A stretch of 64,000 nucleotides of DNA from Acidovorax sp. Lineage in GTDB: Bacteria > Pseudomonadota > Gammaproteobacteria > Burkholderiales > Burkholderiaceae_C. The stretch covers positions 1 to 64,000 of the forward strand of contig NZ_JAPUDY010000066.1 in NCBI RefSeq assembly GCF_027492855.1, read 5' to 3'. The notes under the pieces are model-generated. The model was given only the letters and a program-made list of their open reading frames with translations, had not been told where the DNA came from and ran no database searches. Positions 11,980 through 20,412 of this stretch are shown here, in pieces; within the stretch, counting starts at the first letter, position 1; each line of letters begins with the position of its first letter. The position numbers and the translations under genes are program-made.

Positions 11980-12366
11980 GGGGCTGTCCTGGTTTCGACG
12001 TGGGTTCGGAATCGGCGTGGTGCATGTCGAGCTTGAGTCACGCTCGTAAATCTCGATTTAAAAAACTAACTGCAAACGACGAACGTTTCGCACTCGCTGC
12101 TTAATTGCCAGTGAGCCTTGCAACAGTTGGCCGATGGGCTGGGCAAGGGGGTTCTGAGCAATCAGTGCCTCCCGGCTGCAAGGATAATTACATGGGCTGG
12201 CTTTGATCCGGGTACCTTGGATTGAAGCGAGAAAATAGGGTGCTGGCGGCCTGTGTAGCGTGCGACTGCGCGACACAGGCGGCGAGATTCAAAACAGACC
12301 GCTAAACATGTAGATCTGCCCGGTGAAGGCTTGCGGACGCGGGTTCAATTCCCGCCAGCTCCACCA
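11980..12366 (+). ncRNA. ssrA: transfer-messenger RNA (tmRNA)
   Basis: Rescues stalled ribosomes and tags nascent peptides for proteolysis. The 5' end GGGGCTG pairs with the 3' CAGCTCC before an encoded ACCA, giving a 7 bp acceptor stem, and GGGTTCAATTCCC is the T-arm. The tag reading frame starts GCA at 12072 and reads ANDERFALAA, with the stop TAA at 12102-12104. The tag ends in ALAA, as required for ClpXP-type recognition. About 387 nt is the normal one-piece length. Confidence 0.96.
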
Positions 12367-12374
12367 TACAAGAC

Positions 12375-12415
12375 ACCGCCACACTCTGGAAACCCCAGGT
12401 TGTGGCGGTTTTTCT
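12375..12415 (+). terminator. terminator of tmRNA
   Basis: ACCGCCACA and TGTGGCGGT form a 9 bp stem around an inner CTGG/CCAG, followed by a T-rich tract (TTTTTCTTTG). It begins nine bases after the tmRNA CCA end. Confidence 0.85.
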
Positions 12416-12584
12416 TTGTCTTTCGGGGTCTGGTGGTGTTCTGAAAATTGCACCGATCCGATTTACCCCGCCCTGCGCCATTCAGCCTCCAGCTTTCGAT
12501 AGTCCTTGCAGGTGAAATTTTTTCAAGCTCCAACGCAAGAGCGCCCATTGGTCCATTTCAAGACAAGAAAGTGGACTCTGACTT

Positions 12585-13490
12585 TTAGCTGCGAACCTTG
12601 AGTTGCACACCAGCCAGGCTGGGGGCCTGCAACGGTGCGGCAATGCTGCCGGGCTGCACGCTACCGAAGCGCTCGTTTCCGGCATTCCAGTCGGACAGCG
12701 CCTGTTCCATTTCGGCCTGGGTCCGGGCGACGAAATTCCACCACAACAAAATATCTTCAGCGAAGGGCTCGCCGCCCAGCACCAGCAATTGGGCCGCGTT
12801 GTCGGTTTGGAGGCTGAGTGTGCCGCGTCCGGGGGGGAAATACAGCAACTCCTCTTGCTCCAGCGCCTCGCCCTCGACTTGGGCCGAGCCGCTTAGCACC
12901 AGCACGGCGTATTCGAACTGAGGGTTCAGTGCCAATTGGGTGCGCGCGGCACTTTTGCTGGCGAAGTCGATGCCAACCATCGGGCTATAGACCTGGGTGG
13001 GCGCGGTGTGGCCGAGTGCCGTGCCAGCCAATACTGTGGCGGTGAAGCCGTCGGCCTGCACCACTGGCAGATTGGCATAGTTGCAGAACGCGGGCTCACG
13101 GTGGCGTTGCGAATCGGGCAGGGCGATCCACAGCTGGGCGGCGTGCAGGCGGCCGCCGTCGGTCACAGAGTCCTCGGTGTGGGCTATGCCGCGGCCGGCG
13201 GTCATCAGGTTGACCTGGCCGGGGCGGATGACCTGCTCGTTGCCAAGCGAGTCGCGGTGCATTACCTCGCCCTCGATCAACCAGGTAAAGGTTTGCAGCC
13301 CGATGTGCGGGTGCGCGCCGACGTGCAGGCCCTTGCCGGGGCCGAATTGCACCGGGCCTGCATGGTCCAGAAAGCACCAGGCGCCAACAGTGCGGCGTTC
13401 GCGGTGGGGCAGCGCGCGGCGAATGGGCGTGTCTTCACCAACGATGGATACGCGCGCGGCATAGCGGTGGGGTGGGGGTGGGAGGGCCAC
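12585..13490 (-). CDS. pirin family protein
   Basis: Bicupin metal-binding protein; some pirins oxidise quercetin or act as redox-sensing cofactors. It has 301 residues. The N-terminal cupin shows HVGAHPHIGLQTFTWLIEG and GIAHTE, which supply the metal His/Glu set, followed by a Pirin_C domain (PQFEYAVLVLSG, LLVLGGEPF). The start is probably GTG at 13490, because AAAGGA stands at good distance and no internal ATG precedes the cupin motif. It is the last gene of a long same-strand block and one of two pirins in it (the other is at 18270-19163). The physiological substrate is unknown. Confidence 0.88.
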   Translation of the reverse strand: MALPPPPHRYAARVSIVGEDTPIRRALPHRERRTVGAWCFLDHAGPVQFGPGKGLHVGAHPHIGLQTFTWLIEGEVMHRDSLGNEQVIRPGQVNLMTAGRGIAHTEDSVTDGGRLHAAQLWIALPDSQRHREPAFCNYANLPVVQADGFTATVLAGTALGHTAPTQVYSPMVGIDFASKSAARTQLALNPQFEYAVLVLSGSAQVEGEALEQEELLYFPPGRGTLSLQTDNAAQLLVLGGEPFAEDILLWWNFVARTQAEMEQALSDWNAGNERFGSVQPGSIAAPLQAPSLAGVQLKVRS

Positions 13491-13509
13491 GGCTCAAGTC
13501 CTTTCGTAC

Positions 13510-13758
13510 TCAACCGCGCAAGGCGGTGTTCAATTGATCGATCAATTCGCTCCACGGCGGCTCGTCGCGCTGCATTTCTTCGCGCAGGAACTGGGCCTGT
13601 CCGGCCGACCAGAAAGGTGCGTCGGCCAGCAATATCTGGCCTTTGAGGGGTCGGTGGCCATTGATGAAGTCAGCGATGTCGGCGGGCGTGCTGGACAGGC
13701 CTAGCTGATCGAACAGATCAGAAAAATGAGCGCATTGCTCAGGCAGCAGATGGGACAT
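13510..13758 (-). CDS. DUF2789 family small protein
   Basis: An 82-residue acidic protein (MSHLLPEQCAHFSDLFDQLG, DAPFWSAGQAQFLREEM) resembling the DUF2789 family, whose function is unknown. It is helical, with no signal or membrane segment. It lies 19 bp before the pirin gene and 46 bp after the isochorismatase-like gene, so it is probably part of the same transcript. Confidence 0.8.
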   Translation of the reverse strand: MSHLLPEQCAHFSDLFDQLGLSSTPADIADFINGHRPLKGQILLADAPFWSAGQAQFLREEMQRDEPPWSELIDQLNTALRG

Positions 13759-13804
13759 GGGATTCTTTGTTTTTCAGTGAATGGGGCGTTTCGAAGCGCG
13801 GGGC

Positions 13805-14431
13805 TCAGCGGCGGCTCTTGAGCGCATGGTGGCCGCCGAAATAGCTGCCTAGCACTGCGCGCAAACGATCTGCGCCGGGGCGGCTCCAGTCGCGCTGCAG
13901 CTCGCCAGCCAGGCCGATCACGGTGATGGGGCGGGCGCCCGCTTGTTCCATGCGGCGCATGGCGGCGTCGTGCGCGGTTTTGCTGACGCCGCCGATCGCG
14001 TCTTCGACCACATACACCTCATAGCCTGCGTGCAGGGCGTCGAGCACGGGAAACGCTACGCAGATTTCGGTCCAGAGGCCGGCCACGATGAGCTTTTTAC
14101 GCCCGGTTGTCTCGACGGCGGCGCGGAAATCGGGGTCTTCCCATGAGTTGAGCGTGTTGCGGTCGATCTCGGGGGCGTTGTTCAGCGCGGCATGCAACTC
14201 CGTGTTGGTGCCTTTCATGCCGCGCATTTTCATGCCTACGGTAGACAGCACCACGGGCAGTGCGTAGGCGGTAGCCAACTGACCGAGCGTGACAACGTTG
14301 ACCAGCAACTCGTCCACGGGCATGGATTGCATGCCAGCGTACTGGTCCGGTTGATAGTCGATGAAGGTGATGACGGCGTTGTCGGGGGTCAACAGCCAGT
14401 CGTCGCTGCGAGAAGGGGTGATGCCATTCAT
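13805..14431 (-). CDS. isochorismatase-family cysteine hydrolase
   Basis: A 208-residue alpha/beta hydrolase of the isochorismatase/nicotinamidase superfamily, closest in look to YcaC-type proteins. AVITFIDYQPDQYAGMQS carries the catalytic Asp, KKLIVAGLWTEICVAFPVLD carries the catalytic Cys with the following AFPVLDAL of the YcaC group, and VEDAIGG follows. The ATG at 14431 is preferred because TTTGGAGAG precedes it; the alternative at 14443 is a TTG. The substrate cannot be told from sequence. Neighbours (pirin, antiporter) suggest detoxification or stress. Confidence 0.82.
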   Translation of the reverse strand: MNGITPSRSDDWLLTPDNAVITFIDYQPDQYAGMQSMPVDELLVNVVTLGQLATAYALPVVLSTVGMKMRGMKGTNTELHAALNNAPEIDRNTLNSWEDPDFRAAVETTGRKKLIVAGLWTEICVAFPVLDALHAGYEVYVVEDAIGGVSKTAHDAAMRRMEQAGARPITVIGLAGELQRDWSRPGADRLRAVLGSYFGGHHALKSRR

Positions 14432-14487
14432 GGAGCTCTCCAAAGGTTTTGTTGAAGGGTGCGGTGATGAATTGCGTCGGCCTGGAG

Positions 14488-14793
14488 TCAGGCCTTGGCG
14501 CCGTGGTACAGGGAATTGGCCTGGTACTCGGGGTGCTTGTCGATGTAGGCCTTCACGAAGGGGCAGTCGGGCCGCACTTTCAGGTGGTTGTTGGCAGCGT
14601 AGTCGAGGATGTACCTGATCAGCTTGCTGCCAACACCTTTGCCCGCCAGTTCGTTGGGCACGATGGTGTGCCGGTAGGCAATGCCACTGGGAAAACGCTC
14701 GAACACCTCGTAGGCCATGTGGCCGTCTATGTGCAGTTCAAAGCGGTGCTCGGCTTCGTTGAGGATGACTTCTGAGGTCTCGTCACTGGCCAT
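14488..14793 (-). CDS. small GNAT-fold N-acetyltransferase-like protein
   Basis: A 101-residue protein of the short YjdJ-like GNAT group (COG2388 type). RFELHIDGHMAYEVFERF is the beta-strand half, and HTIVPNELAGKGVGSKLIRY holds the acetyl-CoA loop (GKGVGSKL). The C-terminus, CPFVKAYIDKHPEYQ, is typical of the group. The acceptor is unknown. It lies 41 bp after the Kef-type antiporter gene and 56 bp before the hydrolase gene on the same strand. Confidence 0.85.
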   Translation of the reverse strand: MASDETSEVILNEAEHRFELHIDGHMAYEVFERFPSGIAYRHTIVPNELAGKGVGSKLIRYILDYAANNHLKVRPDCPFVKAYIDKHPEYQANSLYHGAKA

Positions 14794-14834
14794 GGGCGGT
14801 CTCCTTGCTGTGAAATGGATGAATGCAGCAAAGC

Positions 14835-16643
14835 TCAGGCAGCGCCTTCAGGGGCTGGCTGGCCTGGCGCGGATTTGTGGTTGTCCTTGGGTGGCTCGAT
14901 GTAGTCGATGTTGCCCAGCAACAGCGCGCGGCCAGCGAAGTCACCGCCCGAGGTCTCCAGCGCGAACCGTTCGGCGTCGCGGCTGCGCACCGCGTCGGTC
15001 AACGCATTGGCCTCGTCCTCGGTGGCTCCCAGGGCCAATGCGGTCTGGCGGCCCATCTGCACGGCGGATTCAAAGGTTTCACGCACGGCGACGTCAACGT
15101 CGTGTTTGATCAATTCCAGCGCGTGCTGTCGGTCATAGGCGCGCACGATCAGGCGGCTTTGCGGGAACTCGCGCCGCACGTTTTCTGCGATGCGCGTGGC
15201 CGCGTCCTTGTCGTCTACGCAGACGATGATGGCGCGCGCGTGGTGCGCGCCTGCAGCGTGCAGCACGTCGGCCCGTGCGCCATCGCCGTAATAGACTTTG
15301 AAGCCATAAGGCAGCGCATGGCGGGTCACGTCCGGGTCGTTGTCGATGATGGACAACTGCACGCCCATGGCCAGCGGCGCCTGGCTGGCGATCTGGCCGA
15401 CGCGACCGAAACCGATGATGAGCACGCTGCCGTGCAGGTCGTGCGGTTTTTCCACGCCGTCGAGGGTGGCTTCCACCTTGCTTGCATAACGCTTGTGCAC
15501 AGCCACCACTATGGGTGTGATGGCCATGGAGAGCACGACGATGGCGGTCATGTTGGCGTTGATCTCAGGCGTGAGCACTTGCAGCTTGAGCCCTTCGGCA
15601 AACAGCACGAAGGCGAATTCGCCGCCCTGGGCCATGAGGATGGCGCGGTCGATGGCGTCGCTGTGGTTGCTGCGGGCGAAGCGTGCCACCGCGTAAATGC
15701 AGATCGCCTTGCCCACCATCAGCGCGATCACGCCTGAGACGATGAGCTGCCAGTTGCGGGCCACCACGTCCAGGTCCAGCGCCATGCCCACGCCCAGGAA
15801 GAAAAGGCCCAGCAGCAGGCCACGGAAGGGTTCGACGTCGGCTTCAAGCTGGTGGCGGAAGGTGGACTCTGACAGCAGCACGCCCGCAACGAAGGCGCCC
15901 ATGGCCATGGACAGGCCGCCTTGTTCCATCAGCAGCGCCGCACCCAGCACCACCAGCAGAGCGGCAGCGGTCATGACCTCGCGGGCCTTGGACTTGGCCA
16001 GCAGTCCGAACAAGGGGTTCAGCAGCCACAGGCCGGCACCCACCAGCGTGCCCAGCGCCAGGACGGCAATGCCGGCGCGTTGCCACAGCGGTGAGGTAGC
16101 GGCCGCCACGGCATCCGGCGGCGCCAGGAAGGCCACCACGGCCAGCAAGGGCACGATCAGCAGGTCTTCGAACAACAGGATCGAGACGATACGCTGCCCG
16201 CGTGGTGCGAGGATGTCGCCCCGCTCCGCCAGCACCTGCATGACGATGGCCGTGGACGTGAGCACGAAGCCCGATGCGCACACAAAGGACACCTGCCACG
16301 AGAAGCCAAATGCCATGGAAACGGCAGTGAGAAACATGGCACAGACAACCACCTGCAGGGTACCCAGCCCAAAAATCTGGCCGCGCAGGCTCCACAGGTG
16401 CGAGGGCTTCATTTCCAGCCCGATGACGAAGAGGAACATCACCACGCCGAGCTCGGCCACGTGGATGATGGTTTGCGCGTCGGTCACCAGCGCCAGGCCA
16501 AAAGGCCCAATGGCCAGGCCCGCTGCCAGGTACCCAAGCACCGAGCCCAGCCCGATGCGTTTGAACAGCGGCACTGCCACCACCGCTGCGCCCAGCAGCG
16601 TGACGATGCCCACCAATTGGCTGGTGCTTCCCTCAACGGCCAT
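14835..16643 (-). CDS. Kef-type K+/H+ antiporter (monovalent cation:proton antiporter-2)
   Basis: A 602-residue inner-membrane antiporter. Residues 1 to about 390 hold a dozen membrane helices of the CPA2 family (VLGYLAAGLAIGPFGLAL, LGVVMFLFVIGLEMKPSHLW, LGVGMALDLD). From about residue 400 there is an RCK/TrkA-N NAD-binding domain (VLIIGFGRVGQ, IIDNDPD). KefB/KefC are gated by glutathione adducts and acidify the cytoplasm to protect against electrophiles; that role is inferred here from family. The ATG at 16643 is preceded by AGGGAAC. No separate KefF/KefG ancillary flavoprotein is seen nearby. Confidence 0.9.
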   Translation of the reverse strand: MAVEGSTSQLVGIVTLLGAAVVAVPLFKRIGLGSVLGYLAAGLAIGPFGLALVTDAQTIIHVAELGVVMFLFVIGLEMKPSHLWSLRGQIFGLGTLQVVVCAMFLTAVSMAFGFSWQVSFVCASGFVLTSTAIVMQVLAERGDILAPRGQRIVSILLFEDLLIVPLLAVVAFLAPPDAVAAATSPLWQRAGIAVLALGTLVGAGLWLLNPLFGLLAKSKAREVMTAAALLVVLGAALLMEQGGLSMAMGAFVAGVLLSESTFRHQLEADVEPFRGLLLGLFFLGVGMALDLDVVARNWQLIVSGVIALMVGKAICIYAVARFARSNHSDAIDRAILMAQGGEFAFVLFAEGLKLQVLTPEINANMTAIVVLSMAITPIVVAVHKRYASKVEATLDGVEKPHDLHGSVLIIGFGRVGQIASQAPLAMGVQLSIIDNDPDVTRHALPYGFKVYYGDGARADVLHAAGAHHARAIIVCVDDKDAATRIAENVRREFPQSRLIVRAYDRQHALELIKHDVDVAVRETFESAVQMGRQTALALGATEDEANALTDAVRSRDAERFALETSGGDFAGRALLLGNIDYIEPPKDNHKSAPGQPAPEGAA

Positions 16644-16832
16644 GAATTGTTCCCTGTTTATTGTGAAGTTTTGGCATGCGGCATGCCCTTTGCCTTGGAA
16701 GGCCAACGGCTCGTCAGGCCATCAGAGAGCCCATCAAGCCGTGTGTGCTGAACGCTTGGTCCGCAGCCTGGTTTTTTGAGTATGCCGTCAGCCCATGCCA
16801 CCCGCCGCAGCGGTGCCATGGCATGTGCGGAA

Positions 16833-17066
16833 TCAGCCTTTGTAGCCCTCTACCGTGCCCGCATCGCGGAGCGCGGCGTCGTCGGGGTTGCGCCCGAACT
16901 CGCGCAGCGCGCGGCGTTGGCGCAGCAGGTCCCAGCACTGATCGAGCTGGTGCTCCACATCGCGCAGTCGGTTGCCGCTCGGGTCCTGGGCCGAGCCCGC
17001 GCTGCGCAGCGCTTCTTCTTCTGCGACGAGCTTGTTGATGTGCTTGAGGATGTTGTTGTCTTCCAT
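16833..17066 (-). CDS. DUF2630 family protein
   Basis: A 77-residue charged helical protein beginning MEDNNILKHINKLVAEEEAL, followed by LRDVEHQLDQCWDLLRQRRA, which resembles DUF2630. It is probably a short helical hairpin; function unknown. AAGGAG precedes the ATG at 17066. It is 53 bp after the hemerythrin-like gene and 189 bp before the antiporter gene. Confidence 0.78.
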   Translation of the reverse strand: MEDNNILKHINKLVAEEEALRSAGSAQDPSGNRLRDVEHQLDQCWDLLRQRRALREFGRNPDDAALRDAGTVEGYKG

Positions 17067-17119
17067 GCATGCTCCTTGTCTGTTGTTCGGCCGGCATCTG
17101 GGAGATCGTAAACAGGCGT

Positions 17120-17698
17120 TCAAGCTGCGCGCTGCCTGCTTTCGCGCAGCGCCAGCAGGGGGATGACGAGATCCTCCTCGTCCGCCAGATGCCGGTTCAA
17201 CAGCCTACCGCAGACCGGCAATTCGCGCACGAGGTCATGCGCGCATTGCCAAGCCGCAGCTTCGGCGGGGTTGGCGCGCACAAGCTGCAGTTGCAGGCGG
17301 TGCAAGGCCTGAACCGACTGGTCGATCGCTTGGTGGTCGCTGTCCAGCAGGTCAAAGCCGGTAGCCAGGCGTGGCTCGGCGTGCCGCATGACCGGAAAGT
17401 AGTGCTGGTCTTCCAGTCGGTGGTGGCCGTGCAGGTGGCCCAGGTGGGCATCGAGCAGCGGCACAGCCTCTTGGCGAAATCCGACCCAGTCGGTGTCCTT
17501 GCTCAACCAGCGCTGGGCCAGGGTTTCCAGCCGTTGTTGGCCGTGGCGCAGGCTCGCATGCATCGACAGCCAGACACCTGCGGTGCCATGCGCTGCCTCG
17601 GCTGGCCAGCGCTCGCGTGGCAGTTGCTCCAGCAGGTAGAGCAGGTCGGGCGCCAGGCGCGGGGTGTCGTTGGCGGCGTCGTTTCTGTGAAGGGGCAT
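17120..17698 (-). CDS. hemerythrin HHE domain-containing protein
   Basis: A 192-residue soluble four-helix protein. The putative di-iron ligands are spread as in HHE domains: HASLRHGQQRLE, HLGHLHGHHRLEDQHYFPVM, LLDSDHQAIDQ and LLNRHLADEEDLVIP. Members bind O2, NO or act in iron and oxidative stress handling; which applies here is unknown. It starts 15 bp after the DoxX gene and is probably coupled to it. Confidence 0.83.
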   Translation of the reverse strand: MPLHRNDAANDTPRLAPDLLYLLEQLPRERWPAEAAHGTAGVWLSMHASLRHGQQRLETLAQRWLSKDTDWVGFRQEAVPLLDAHLGHLHGHHRLEDQHYFPVMRHAEPRLATGFDLLDSDHQAIDQSVQALHRLQLQLVRANPAEAAAWQCAHDLVRELPVCGRLLNRHLADEEDLVIPLLALRESRQRAA

Positions 17699-17713
17699 GA
17701 ATGGTCTCCGGGT

Positions 17714-18136
17714 TCAGCGCGCGCGGCGGCGCAGTTCGGCCGCGATCACGGCTACGAGCAGCCCGCCGATGACGGTGAAATGCTCTTGCACGAGTGCCTT
17801 TTCCAGCATCGCTTGTATGCCCGTCATCTCCCAGTACCGGTGCGCCACCGGGATGGTGCCCACGGTCATCACGATCAGCGCCCCCGCACCCAGCCATACC
17901 CAGCGGCCGCCGCTAATGACCAGTGCGGAGCCCAGCAATTGCACGGCAATCGTCAGCGCGGCAAAGAGGGCTGCGGGTTGCAGACCGAACTGCGCCATCT
18001 CGGCGGTAGCGCCGCCAAAGTCGAAGATCTTGGTGAGCCCGCTCCACCAAAAGATGAACGTGAGCAGCGTGGCCGCGAGCGGGTAGGTGGCACGCGCCTG
18101 TGCCAGGCGGGCAATCCAATGGGGAGTTTGGGGCAT
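17714..18136 (-). CDS. DoxX family membrane protein
   Basis: A 140-residue protein with four predicted membrane helices (TLLTFIFWWSGLTKIFDF, ALFAALTIAVQLLGSALVI, WLGAGALIVMTVGTIPVAH, TVIGGLLVAVIAAEL). LTKIFDF matches the DoxX/DUF4396-like start of the family. DoxX proteins have been linked to thiol and redox homeostasis in the membrane. The ATG at 18136 is chosen because the upstream 25 codons look non-coding. It lies between the second pirin gene and the hemerythrin-like gene. Confidence 0.85.
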   Translation of the reverse strand: MPQTPHWIARLAQARATYPLAATLLTFIFWWSGLTKIFDFGGATAEMAQFGLQPAALFAALTIAVQLLGSALVISGGRWVWLGAGALIVMTVGTIPVAHRYWEMTGIQAMLEKALVQEHFTVIGGLLVAVIAAELRRRAR

Positions 18137-18269
18137 CACGGTCTCCTGTGGTTGTTTGAAACACTTGAGGGGAGGGGCCACAGCCGCGCTGCGCGTAGCA
18201 GGGCACCACAAGCCGCCGCCGGGCCCCGGCTTGTACCGTGGCCCGGCAGCGGCCTGCTGCCTTACCTGC

Positions 18270-19163
18270 TTAGTGCGGCGCGCGGCCGAAGCGACCGCCG
18301 TTGAAGTCGGTGACCGCCTGGCGGATCTCGGCTTCGCTGTTCATCACGAACGGGCCATAACCCACCACGGGCTCATCGATGGGCTCGCCAGCCAGCACCA
18401 GCAGCTTGACGTCGCCGCCGTCAGCCTCCAGGCGCAGGCCCGATCCGTCACGCTCCAGCGTCACCAACTGCCCGGCGCTGGCGCTCTGGCCGTTGATTTG
18501 CACCGTGCCCGACTGCACCAGCACCAGCGAAGTCCAGCCTTCGGGCTGCGGCAGGTCCACCGCCTGACCGGCGTTCAGCCGCACGTCCCACACGTTCATG
18601 GGCGTGTAGGTTTCGGCCGGGCCTTCAGCGTCTTCGAGCTTGCCAGCGATCACACGCACCTGGCCTGCGCCGCCCGCAAGCGGCACCACCGGGATGGTGC
18701 CGGACGTGATGCCCTGGTAGTGCGCCGGGGTCATCTTGTCCTTCTTGGGCAGGTTGACCCACAGTTGCACCATCTCGAACGGGCCACCGCTCTTGCTGTA
18801 GGCCTCCGAGTGGAACTCCTCGTGGATGATGCCGCCACCGGCGGTCATCCACTGCACGTCGCCCTTGCCGATCACGCCACCGGCGCCGGTGTTGTCGCGG
18901 TGCTCGACCTCGCCGTCATAGACGATGGTCACGGTCTCGAAGCCGCGGTGCGGATGTGCACCCACGCCACGGCGGTGGCCGGTGTTGGGCGAGAACGTGG
19001 TCGGCGCGGCATAGTCCAGCAGCAGGAAGGGGCTGCGCGCAGCGACACCGTTGCCGTTGTAGCCAAACATGCCTTGAACCGGGAACCCGTCGCCCACCCA
19101 GTGGCGACCGGGGGCGCTTTGCACGTTCACGACGGACTTCAGGGTGGTGGTATTAGCAGTCAT
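18270..19163 (-). CDS. pirin family protein
   Basis: A 297-residue bicupin of a different pirin subgroup from the one at 12585. GVGAHPHRGFETVTIVYDGE and GGGIIHEEFHS hold the His/Glu metal set, and GEPIDEPVVGYGPFVMNSEA is the conserved C-terminal part. It heads the nine-gene minus-strand block and is divergent from the Spy-like operon across a 423 bp gap, so the block's main promoter is expected just upstream. Function is inferred only at the level of metal-dependent redox-related cupin. Confidence 0.9.
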   Translation of the reverse strand: MTANTTTLKSVVNVQSAPGRHWVGDGFPVQGMFGYNGNGVAARSPFLLLDYAAPTTFSPNTGHRRGVGAHPHRGFETVTIVYDGEVEHRDNTGAGGVIGKGDVQWMTAGGGIIHEEFHSEAYSKSGGPFEMVQLWVNLPKKDKMTPAHYQGITSGTIPVVPLAGGAGQVRVIAGKLEDAEGPAETYTPMNVWDVRLNAGQAVDLPQPEGWTSLVLVQSGTVQINGQSASAGQLVTLERDGSGLRLEADGGDVKLLVLAGEPIDEPVVGYGPFVMNSEAEIRQAVTDFNGGRFGRAPH

Positions 19164-19586
19164 GGTAAGACTCCTTTCGCGAGTGGGGCCGCGACAGAAT
19201 GTGCGGCATGGATTGAATGGTAAAGGAGGACAATGCCGGTGATAAGCCCCCTAAAAATGCCTTCACTGTTCTGAAATTGGAACGATGGGCTTTGGGCAAA
19301 TCGTCGCATTGCGAGGCGTGGGTATTGCGCCAGGATGAAAATGATTTGCTATTAAATTAATAGCTGCTTGCGCTTGATGAATAAGCGCTAGGGCTTGATT
19401 TGTTTCATGGTTTGGATTGCCGTGCCTGCGCCGGTTGGTGGACGCGGGAGGGCGCCTTTCGCCGGGTGCGGGCCTCTGTCGCGCGATACAAAGTGAAATA
19501 AACCGAAACTGCGTCGAGACGACGTGGCGCACGCCGCGCGGCACCATCAGGGCCATGTTCAACACCGTCCGTGAAAGGACTGCATC
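19164..19586. other. intergenic region between pirin and spy-like genes
   Basis: This 423 bp gap separates divergent operons and must hold promoters for both. It contains one family palindrome (19346-19392). No RNA gene or convincing ORF was seen. The short minus-strand frames across it have atypical composition and no recognisable motif. Confidence 0.6.
19346..19392. repeat. intergenic palindromic repeat copy
   Basis: Contains GCGCTT (19370-19375), loop GATGAAT, AAGCGC (19383-19388), preceded by the flank GCTATTAAATTAATAGC, itself a small palindrome. The segment AGCTGCTTGCGCTTGATGA (19362-19380) recurs exactly, inverted, inside selO at 49997-50015. Confidence 0.8.
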
Positions 19587-20057
19587 ATGAAACCCTGGAT
19601 CAAGAAAACCCTGGTGGGCATCTTTGGCGCTTCCATTGTGGTGGGTGGTCTGACGGCCTGCTCCAGCAACCACTATCACCACCGTGGCCCCATGAGTGCC
19701 GAGAAAATGGCCGAGGTGCGTGGCAAGGTGGTCGAGCGGGTCAGCAGCAAGCTGGACCTGAACGAAGCGCAAAAGACCAAGCTCAACGTGTTGGCCGACA
19801 AGGTGGAGGCACAACGCACGGCATTCATCGGCAAGACCACCGACCCCCGCACCGAAATGCAGGCCATTGTTGCAGGCGAAAAGTTCGACCGTGCACGCGC
19901 ACAGACCCTGCTGGACGAAAAAACCCGCGCGGTGCAGGCCCACAGCCCCGAGGTGGTCAGCGCGATGGCCGACTTCTACGACAGCCTGAACCCTGAGCAG
20001 CAGCAAAAAGTGCGCGAGCTGATGCAGCGGCGCAAGGGCTGGATGGCACGCGGCTGA
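19587..20057 (+). CDS. Spy/CpxP-like periplasmic lipoprotein
   Basis: A 156-residue predicted lipoprotein: a signal peptide with the lipobox LTAC (Cys25), then HHYHHR-type His-rich residues and two LTxxQ-like motifs, LDLNEAQKTKLNVL and LNPEQQQKVRELM, typical of the Spy/CpxP chaperone fold. Such proteins chaperone envelope proteins and damp Cpx-type signalling. GAAAGGA precedes the ATG at 19587. It heads an operon with a response regulator and sensor kinase, which supports the CpxP-like role. The N-terminal His cluster (HYHHR) could bind metal. Confidence 0.85.
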   Translation: MKPWIKKTLVGIFGASIVVGGLTACSSNHYHHRGPMSAEKMAEVRGKVVERVSSKLDLNEAQKTKLNVLADKVEAQRTAFIGKTTDPRTEMQAIVAGEKFDRARAQTLLDEKTRAVQAHSPEVVSAMADFYDSLNPEQQQKVRELMQRRKGWMARG

Positions 20058-20395
20058 TGGCAAGGGGTCTTTCCATGTCACCCATGCTGGAACCTATCCA
20101 CCGCCTGGCGCAGGGCGTTCGCACGCACGGGCCGGTGCTGCTGGCGGGCATGCCCGATCCCCATGACGAGCTGATGTCGCTGGTCTGGGGGCCGCGCTTT
20201 GACCGCGAGCACGCGCTGGGCCTGGTGGCCCGCCAACCCGAGGCCGCTGCCCACACCTTGCCCGCCTTGTTGGCCGCTGCCGACCATTTCGATGCGCTCC
20301 AGGCCACAGCGCAGGGCCGCCTGCGCCGCTTGATCGTGCGGCACCGCGCATTGCGCGGAGACGGCGATTGGGCCGCCAACGGAATGAACGCCTGA
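20057..20395 (+). CDS. unknown protein in the Cpx-like operon
   Basis: A 112-residue soluble protein that I do not recognise. Its start overlaps the previous stop by one base (TGATG at 20055), indicating translational coupling, and it ends 17 bp before the regulator gene. It is helical, with many Arg, His and Ala residues (HDELMSLVWGPRFDREHALG, LRRLIVRHRAL); no signal peptide, membrane segment or Cys motif is visible. Codon use matches its neighbours. Because of its position it may be an accessory part of the envelope stress system, but that is inference from context only. Confidence 0.6.
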   Translation: MARGLSMSPMLEPIHRLAQGVRTHGPVLLAGMPDPHDELMSLVWGPRFDREHALGLVARQPEAAAHTLPALLAAADHFDALQATAQGRLRRLIVRHRALRGDGDWAANGMNA

Positions 20396-20412
20396 CAGTG
20401 TGAGAATTGCGC

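Noticed and set aside
12345-12685. Small minus-strand frames just downstream of tmRNA, considered as remnants of an integrated element
   Set aside because: tmRNA 3' ends are common integration sites, but no integrase motif, direct repeat of the tmRNA end or other phage gene is visible; the frames carry nothing recognisable.
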